From contig CM049311.1 of the NCBI GenBank assembly GCA_026874595.1, positions 13,543,676-13,607,675 of the forward strand: a stretch of DNA of 64,000 bases, given 5' to 3'. This document shows, piece after piece, positions 58,924 through 64,000 of this stretch. The notes beneath the pieces were generated by a model. The model was not told the DNA's origin. It worked only from the letters and a program-made list of their open reading frames with translations, and did no database searches. A program made the position numbers and the translations under genes. Source of the stretch: Sipunculus nudus (taxonomy: Eukaryota; Annelida; Sipuncula; Golfingiida; Sipunculidae). Every line of letters begins with the position of its first letter. Within the stretch, counting starts at the first letter, position 1.

Positions 58924-60045
58924 ATGAATGAAGGACAACAACAGACGATTCAGGCCCAACCAGTAATGATCCACCCAGAGCAAATGGCACTACTTCAAAA
59001 TTGCATGCAAGCCCAAGCGGGCCAACATGCCATCAACCAAAGACGCTATCAGATAGAAGACTTAGTGAGAAGAACACGTACCTGTGATGCTTCCACTTAC
59101 ACAGCCTTGAAACGCTGGCTTAAAGAGGTCGAGTACACCCAAAGCTACACAGCGGATAATACGGTGCTTATAGAGGTCGCCCTAAAAACGTCCGACGGCG
59201 AACTTAGGGACGAAATAGAACAATTTCTGACAGAGTACGCCGCCGGGGCCACAAACAGAGACCCAATTTCGCGTAACCAAACACCTTGGGGACACTTAAA
59301 ACAACATATTTCAAGGACATTCTTGCCTCCAAATGAGGAAGAAGAGCTACGAGAAAAATTGCACCGCATGAAACAGGGCCCAGGCGAAACAGTCGCCTCC
59401 TTCAATCGCCGCTTCAAGTCCGCAGCAGAAGAGGCTTACCCAGCAGGCCTCAGGAATCTGGACCAGCAACGTGTGCTTCTCAAAGACTACACAGCGGCAC
59501 TACACGATCTGCAGGTAAGACGCCCTGTTGTCCATTCCGATCCGCAAACAGTTGAACAGGCCATGGTTAAAGCTGCTGAAATAGAGGTAGCCGAAAAACG
59601 ATTAAACTCCCTAGTTACACCAACTGAAAGAATAGAGGAGCCTATGGACATTTCGGCAATTCACCCAAAACAAGCCCCCTTAAATGAAACTGACATCGCT
59701 AGAGTAATCGACCAGAGACTAGCTGCCCTGTCCATTTCGCACGCACAGCCCCATCAAAATTCAAAATTTCCCGCCCCAAACAATCCACAACGACAAACAA
59801 ACCGTGGATCCAACACAAGACATACGAACCCCCTAGCTTGGACAACAGACGGCCGACCAATATGTTATGAATGTTGTAAGGAAAACCATTTAGCGAGACA
59901 ATGCTTAGTACGACAGTCCAGACTCGCTAATGGAGGGACTTATGTACCCCGACAACCAAACAGACAACCGACAGGTCATAGACGCCCTTTTGGCCCAGGT
60001 TTAACCCAAAGATTCCCCTCAACCTACTCTAACAATTTAAACTAG
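58924..60045 (+). CDS. gag: Gypsy-like gag polyprotein
   Basis: ATG at 58924 (preferred to an upstream GTG at 58894); 373 codons. A helical capsid-like middle part includes 'LHRMKQGPGETVASFNRRFK', typical of Ty3/Gypsy and retroviral capsids. One CCHC zinc knuckle, 'CYECCKENHLARQC' (C-x2-C-x4-H-x4-C), lies near residues 315-330 for nucleic-acid binding. It stops at TAG 60043-60045 directly after a TTTAAAC slip site. The frame is unbroken. Confidence 0.85.
   Translation: MNEGQQQTIQAQPVMIHPEQMALLQNCMQAQAGQHAINQRRYQIEDLVRRTRTCDASTYTALKRWLKEVEYTQSYTADNTVLIEVALKTSDGELRDEIEQFLTEYAAGATNRDPISRNQTPWGHLKQHISRTFLPPNEEEELREKLHRMKQGPGETVASFNRRFKSAAEEAYPAGLRNLDQQRVLLKDYTAALHDLQVRRPVVHSDPQTVEQAMVKAAEIEVAEKRLNSLVTPTERIEEPMDISAIHPKQAPLNETDIARVIDQRLAALSISHAQPHQNSKFPAPNNPQRQTNRGSNTRHTNPLAWTTDGRPICYECCKENHLARQCLVRQSRLANGGTYVPRQPNRQPTGHRRPFGPGLTQRFPSTYSNNLN
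60036..60042 (+). promoter_or_regulatory. -1 ribosomal frameshift heptamer TTTAAAC
   Basis: T TTA AAC lies in gag phase immediately before the gag TAG, and the pol frame is the -1 frame, opening after the stop at 60030-60032. This is the X-XXY-YYZ form used for -1 frameshifting in many viruses and retroelements. Confidence 0.7.
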
Positions 60046-62390
60046 AAATCGCCGCAGCCCTAGGTACAGTCAGGCCCCAGATCACACTAAACTGCAATGA
60101 TATCACAATCAAGGCTTTAATTGACACTGGAGCATCTCGTACCCTGCTGCGGCGTGACCTCTTTGAGCGTATCTGTTCACAAACTGAGAGAATCCCTTTG
60201 CTTAAATCCATATCAATTTCACTCCAGTCCGTCACTGGTCAAAAACTTACAGTCATGGGAAAAACTGAAATTCATGTTGACCAGATAGGTCCGTTACAAG
60301 TGATCGTTATCACCAATATGTCGGATGAAATGATTATTGGGATTGATGCTTTAACCCAGGGAAAAGCCTCCCTTAACTTACATCATAAAAGCATGTCTTG
60401 GTTTACACACACGTGGCCTCTGATCTCTCATGCGTCACATGGTGTCGCTGGTTGTTCTGATACACTCCCTGCGACGGGTTTCCCAGAAATCGATGATGTT
60501 ATTATTGAATTTAAGAATGTTTTCTCCGGCCCTGGCGATCCTAGTGGTTTTCATAAAGGTACGCCTATGAGAATCATAACCGATGGTCCCCCTATTTATC
60601 AGAGGGCATACCGCACACCACTGAAAAGACGAGATGTGATTTCTGACAAAATTGATGAAATGTTGGCGGCAAACGTCATACGGCCCTCGTGTAGCCCGTG
60701 GGCTAGTCCAGTCACTTTAGTACCTAAGAAAGAACCAGGATCAGTCCATTTTTGTGTGGACTATAGGGCTTTAAATGGTGACACGAGAAAAGATCGATAC
60801 CCTTTACAACGTATTGACGAAATTTTTGACCTCCTGGGCGGTAGCGCTGTATTTACCACATTAGATTTGAAGAGCGGGTACCACCAACTTGCAATAGATC
60901 CCCGTGATACGGAAAAAACGGCTTTTATCTGTCACAGAGGCCAATTCGAATTCCTCAGAGTCCCGTTCGGACTTTGTAACGCGCCCAGTTTCTTCCAAAG
61001 GACAATGGAAACAATATTTCGCGACCTCATAGGGGTCTGTGTATTTGTGTATATAGATGATATTGTCATTTATAGCCCGGATATGAAATCTCATGTGCAA
61101 CATGTCCGTAGTGTTCTGAAACGGTTACAAGAGGCTAACCTGCGACTCAAACCGTCCAAATGTGCTTTTGCACGTGAGAAAGTCAAATTACTGGGTTATA
61201 TCATTAATGCATCCGGGGTCCACCCAGATCCAGACAAAACAGCTGCTATTCAAGCGATGACCCCCCCCCCCCCTACTAACCAAAAACAGTTAAGATCGTT
61301 TTTGGGCATGACCAATTACTACCGTAATTCAATTCCAGGTTATGCAAAAAAAGCAGCCCAATTCACTGATCTGCTAAAAAAGAAGTATGCTTTTGTAGGG
61401 CGTCCCAAGCACGATCTAGCTTACAGAGACCTCCAGAATGCCCTGGTGTCAACCCCTGTCTTAGCTTTCCCCCGCACAGATTTGCCCTACTCCTTGTATT
61501 CGGACGCCAGTGACGTAGCTATAGGAGCTGTGCTTACACAAACCCATGGAAATGGCCAACACAAGGTGATACAGTATTTTTCACAGCAACTAACAGACGT
61601 CCAACGACGCTGGTCCACAATTGAAAAGGAGGCATATGCTATAGTAAGCGCAGTGCAAAAACTCAGGCCCTATCTCCTGGGATCCGAGTTTACAATTTAC
61701 ACTGACCACAAACCTCTCCTCTCGTTATTTGATAAGAAACTCCTCAATGCCAAATTGGCTAGGTGGGCCCTTATCCTGTCAGAATATTCGGCTCCCATCC
61801 GATATTTTAAAGGATCAGATAACGTGTGTGCGGATTTTCTATCCAGGCCAACCGGCCAGCCCATAGCAATAATCGATGTTGATCATGAGTGGGTAGACCC
61901 AAAAGCGTACCCCGACGACATCACATTCGAGCAACTACCTTGTCTGGCTGATCACCTCAATCTAGAAGAGGTCGCCAAAGCGCAACAAGCAGAATTCCCT
62001 GACTTAATTTTGGCAGCATCTGACCCAAACCACTCTGAATATGTCCTGATTAATGACATCCTGTATTCTATTAGGCGGCCCACTAGGGAGTCGGCCGAAT
62101 ACCCCCGTTTAGTACTCCCCAGCAAATATCGCGATTCTGTCATTAATATGGCCCATAGAGAGGTCGGTCATATGGCTACTCTCAAAACCCTAAACCGCTT
62201 GCGTGAATCATATCTCTGGCCAGCTATGCGACAGGAAGTTCGGGCTATCTTGGCTCGTTGTACAGTTTGTATCGCCCACTCACGAAAAAGAGAAGAAACG
62301 CCTATGGGTACTATGCCACAGCCCGTTTCCCCAATGCAGATGATTTCTATGGACCTAATTGGTCCTTTCACGAACTCCACTGGGCAATAA
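60042..62390 (+). CDS. pol: Gypsy-like pol: protease, reverse transcriptase, RNase H and integrase zinc domain
   Basis: Read in the -1 frame after the slip site. The protease active site 'LIDTGASRT' lies near 60117-60143. RT contains 'SPWASPVTLVPKKEPG', 'FTTLDLKSGYHQLAIDP', 'RVPFGLCNAPSFF' and catalytic 'VYIDDIVIYS' (about 60690-61080). RNase H contains 'LYSDASDVAIGAVLTQ' and 'IYTDHKPLLSLF' (about 61490-61850). The integrase HHCC zinc domain contains 'HREVGHMATLKTLNRL' and 'CTVC' (about 62150-62270). The frame stops at TAA 62388-62390 from a one-base shift between the integrase zinc domain and core. A C15 run near 61260-61274 is within the frame and does not break it. Confidence 0.9.
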   Translation, partial: LEIAAALGTVRPQITLNCNDITIKALIDTGASRTLLRRDLFERICSQTERIPLLKSISISLQSVTGQKLTVMGKTEIHVDQIGPLQVIVITNMSDEMIIGIDALTQGKASLNLHHKSMSWFTHTWPLISHASHGVAGCSDTLPATGFPEIDDVIIEFKNVFSGPGDPSGFHKGTPMRIITDGPPIYQRAYRTPLKRRDVISDKIDEMLAANVIRPSCSPWASPVTLVPKKEPGSVHFCVDYRALNGDTRKDRYPLQRIDEIFDLLGGSAVFTTLDLKSGYHQLAIDPRDTEKTAFICHRGQFEFLRVPFGLCNAPSFFQRTMETIFRDLIGVCVFVYIDDIVIYSPDMKSHVQHVRSVLKRLQEANLRLKPSKCAFAREKVKLLGYIINASGVHPDPDKTAAIQAMTPPPPTNQKQLRSFLGMTNYYRNSIPGYAKKAAQFTDLLKKKYAFVGRPKHDLAYRDLQNALVSTPVLAFPRTDLPYSLYSDASDVAIGAVLTQTHGNGQHKVIQYFSQQLTDVQRRWSTIEKEAYAIVSAVQKLRPYLLGSEFTIYTDHKPLLSLFDKKLLNAKLARWALILSEYSAPIRYFKGSDNVCADFLSRPTGQPIAIIDVDHEWVDPKAYPDDITFEQLPCLADHLNLEEVAKAQQAEFPDLILAASDPNHSEYVLINDILYSIRRPTRESAEYPRLVLPSKYRDSVINMAHREVGHMATLKTLNRLRESYLWPAMRQEVRAILARCTVCIAHSRKREETPMGTMPQPVSPMQMISMDLIGPFTNSTGQ

Positions 62391-63477
62391 GTATGTCCTA
62401 AGAATAATTGACCATTTAAGTGGGTTTGCGGAAGCTTACCCTCTGCAGTCTAAATCCAATGAGGCAGTCAGGAGGGCCTTTGCTAATCAGTTCATTCCCT
62501 CCCATGGGGTTCCCGAAGTAGTCCTAACAGACAATGGGACGGAGTTCTGTACAGGTGCCTTCATGCAATACATGAAAGACCTCGGCATAGATCATAGGCG
62601 TTCAACTCCACAGCATCCCGCCTCCAATGGCCGCATCGAACGGTTTAACCGCTCCTTCAAAGAAATTCTTAATAAGTTAGTAAATAACAAACCAAACCAA
62701 TGGGAAAACTATGTTGGAGACGTATTGTTTGCACACAGGGTGAGCGTTAGCAGTGTAACGGGCTATTCCCCGTTTTACTTGTTGTATGGAAGACAACCGA
62801 GACTGCCCCTTGGTCGCTTACTTCAAGCTGCAACCTCAATCTCCCCTTTTGGTAATAGACTGGACGACCTTTCAGAAGCGTTCTCCATAGCTAATGAAAA
62901 CACCCGGTACGCTAGGGAAACTAACAGAGCAGCCATAAACAAACGGGCTAATGCAAAACAGGTACAAGTAGGGGACACAGTAGTTTTACTTGCTCCAGAG
63001 CCAATTACGTTTTCTTCTAAGTGGGACCCTCAATGGCAGGTCTTCAGAATTTCTGGGCTTACATGTCACTTGCGAAATCAGGTCACGGGTGAATTGAAAA
63101 AAGTACACAGAGACCATGTGAAATTAGTGGACCCTGACCTTGTCTGGGACGAACTTCCCCCGCGCCCTAAGAGGTCACGCCGCCGCCCAGCCTGGGATGT
63201 TCCAATTACCCCATCCTGTAATCAGACTAATCAGAATCAGCCTGCCAGGGGCAATCCAGACAATACCCCAGACCCAGACCCCCATGACGCCGAATGTAAC
63301 AACACTGATGACCCTGACACGAGCACACCCGACACCGCCGAATCAGATATCGACATGCCTAGCCGCCCCCCCAACCCCGTTGGCCAATCAAGTTCCTTCA
63401 CAACCGACGCATGCGCATATAACAAAACGTGCCCGGTCACCCTCCCCCGTAGACTCCACACCTCACTCTGTACGTAA
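62386..63477 (+). CDS. pol: Gypsy-like pol, integrase catalytic core and C-terminus (frame-shifted)
   Basis: Continues integrase in another frame: 'LRIIDHLSGFAEAYPLQ' (first Asp), 'VVLTDNGTEFCTGAF' (second Asp) and 'PASNGRIERFNRSFKEIL' (Glu) make the DDE triad. A C-terminal small beta domain and a 'KRSRRR' basic stretch follow. The tail is Pro- and Asp-rich. From about 63140 a second frame is also open to 63574 and may encode the true terminus. Confidence 0.85.
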   Translation, partial: NKYVLRIIDHLSGFAEAYPLQSKSNEAVRRAFANQFIPSHGVPEVVLTDNGTEFCTGAFMQYMKDLGIDHRRSTPQHPASNGRIERFNRSFKEILNKLVNNKPNQWENYVGDVLFAHRVSVSSVTGYSPFYLLYGRQPRLPLGRLLQAATSISPFGNRLDDLSEAFSIANENTRYARETNRAAINKRANAKQVQVGDTVVLLAPEPITFSSKWDPQWQVFRISGLTCHLRNQVTGELKKVHRDHVKLVDPDLVWDELPPRPKRSRRRPAWDVPITPSCNQTNQNQPARGNPDNTPDPDPHDAECNNTDDPDTSTPDTAESDIDMPSRPPNPVGQSSSFTTDACAYNKTCPVTLPRRLHTSLCT

Positions 63478-63574
63478 CCCTCGACTCAGACAGATCAAGA
63501 GAGTTAAATACAATAATGTGTTGGAAGCTACTGATTTTTTGGACGACGTACTTTCTGATAATTCAGATGATTAA
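63140..63574 (+). CDS. Alternative open frame over the pol tail
   Basis: 144 codons overlapping the integrase tail, extending 97 bp past its stop and ending in an acidic 'DFLDDVLSDNSDD'. The part after 63400 is rich in basic residues and ends just where the envelope-like frame opens, so it could be the original pol terminus after a further frameshift, or a chance overlap. Confidence 0.35.
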   Translation: MSGTNFPRALRGHAAAQPGMFQLPHPVIRLIRISLPGAIQTIPQTQTPMTPNVTTLMTLTRAHPTPPNQISTCLAAPPTPLANQVPSQPTHAHITKRARSPSPVDSTPHSVRNPRLRQIKRVKYNNVLEATDFLDDVLSDNSDD

Positions 63575-64000
63575 TGGCCGACATATACCTGACGATGTAC
63601 ACATTATTCAATACCCTCAAGGTGTCGCAGCCCAAATTGTTGACAATATATATGGCCTGAAAGCGGAATGGACAACACTTGTCTTACTGCAGAAACCAGA
63701 ACCAGACCCTCGCCTGTTCTCAATTCACCAGGCACTGAAGAAAATTCTACAGAGAAATAATTTCACCCTGGACGCCGCTCTGAGACATAATTGGGGAAGA
63801 AGACTCCGCTGGGCAACCAGGCTTTTGCAGGATACCGGAACACGCGAAAGTCTGAAATCAAGAAACAAACGGGCACCATTTGAATTTGTCGGCACTCTGT
63901 CCAACTGGCTATTTGGAACTGTCACCGAAAGACAACTAGGTGTGTATCGACGGGCGTTAGACCTCGCTCTCCAATCTACTAATCGCACAATTCACATGGT
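63567..64000 (+). CDS. env: F-type envelope-like protein, 5' part, cut by the window end
   Basis: An open frame from ATG 63567 to the window end (at least 144 codons) overlaps the preceding frame by 8 bp. Helix-rich sequence is followed by a furin-type site, RNKR (63861-63872), and then a hydrophobic Gly/Phe-rich stretch like a fusion peptide. This order matches envelope proteins of errantivirus-like Gypsy elements related to baculovirus F proteins. No signal peptide is seen at this ATG; in such elements env is often expressed from spliced RNA. Its completeness cannot be judged here. Confidence 0.6.
   Translation, partial: MINGRHIPDDVHIIQYPQGVAAQIVDNIYGLKAEWTTLVLLQKPEPDPRLFSIHQALKKILQRNNFTLDAALRHNWGRRLRWATRLLQDTGTRESLKSRNKRAPFEFVGTLSNWLFGTVTERQLGVYRRALDLALQSTNRTIHM

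Overview
The window looks like a stretch of an AT-rich invertebrate animal nuclear genome, most likely a bivalve or other mollusc. The evidence is spliced genes with short exons and consensus splice sites, long (TA)n and poly-C/poly-G tracts, many short TIR elements (MITEs), LINEs, a tRNA-derived SINE and a Gypsy-type element with an envelope-like gene. The taxon is an inference; nothing in the window names the species. I saw no prokaryotic operon, CRISPR array or rRNA.

Layout. 1-3123 (+) holds the 3' part of a gene for an extracellular fibronectin-III-like repeat protein (seven phase-compatible exons). 3124-10766 is intergenic, with a TA microsatellite, a small MITE and a 2-kb array of a 44-bp satellite (7836-9840). 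10767-26735 (+) holds about 20 exons of a large-lipid-transfer-protein-like (LLTP: vitellogenin/MTP/apoB superfamily) secreted protein. Most exon phases join perfectly, yet the locus carries two frameshifts and one in-frame stop, so it is either a young pseudogene or a gene damaged by assembly errors. Its introns contain a LINE fragment, hAT-like ends and a 772-bp pogo-like element. A SINE lies just downstream (26834-27125). 27507-33218 (-) holds exons of a secreted C-type lectin with a missing middle exon and a stop codon at one splice junction. 33219-42934 is repeat-rich and holds no recognised gene, but has a probable solo LTR (37952-38638). 42935-51929 (-) is a complete five-exon gene for a 237-aa secreted stanniocalcin-like protein. 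A nearly full-length LINE (44019-48829, two ORFs), itself flanked by an inverted repeat, sits in its third intron on the opposite strand. 51930-58345 is intergenic with TA tracts, a GC-rich MITE and an RT fragment. 58346 to the window end (+) is the 5' two-thirds of a Gypsy-like LTR retroelement: LTR, gag, a TTTAAAC slip site at the gag stop, protease-RT-RNase H-integrase with one frameshift, and the start of an F-type envelope-like gene cut by the window end.

How the parts relate. The host genes (extracellular repeat protein, lipid-transfer-like protein, C-type lectin, stanniocalcin-like hormone) all look secreted or extracellular but show no sign of common regulation. Most of the rest is transposon-derived. 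The strongest points for follow-up are the damaged LLTP-like gene with a Cys-rich C-terminal region, the LINE nested in a palindrome inside a stanniocalcin intron, the gag-pol slip site plus env-like gene of the Gypsy element, and the satellite with two linked variant types.
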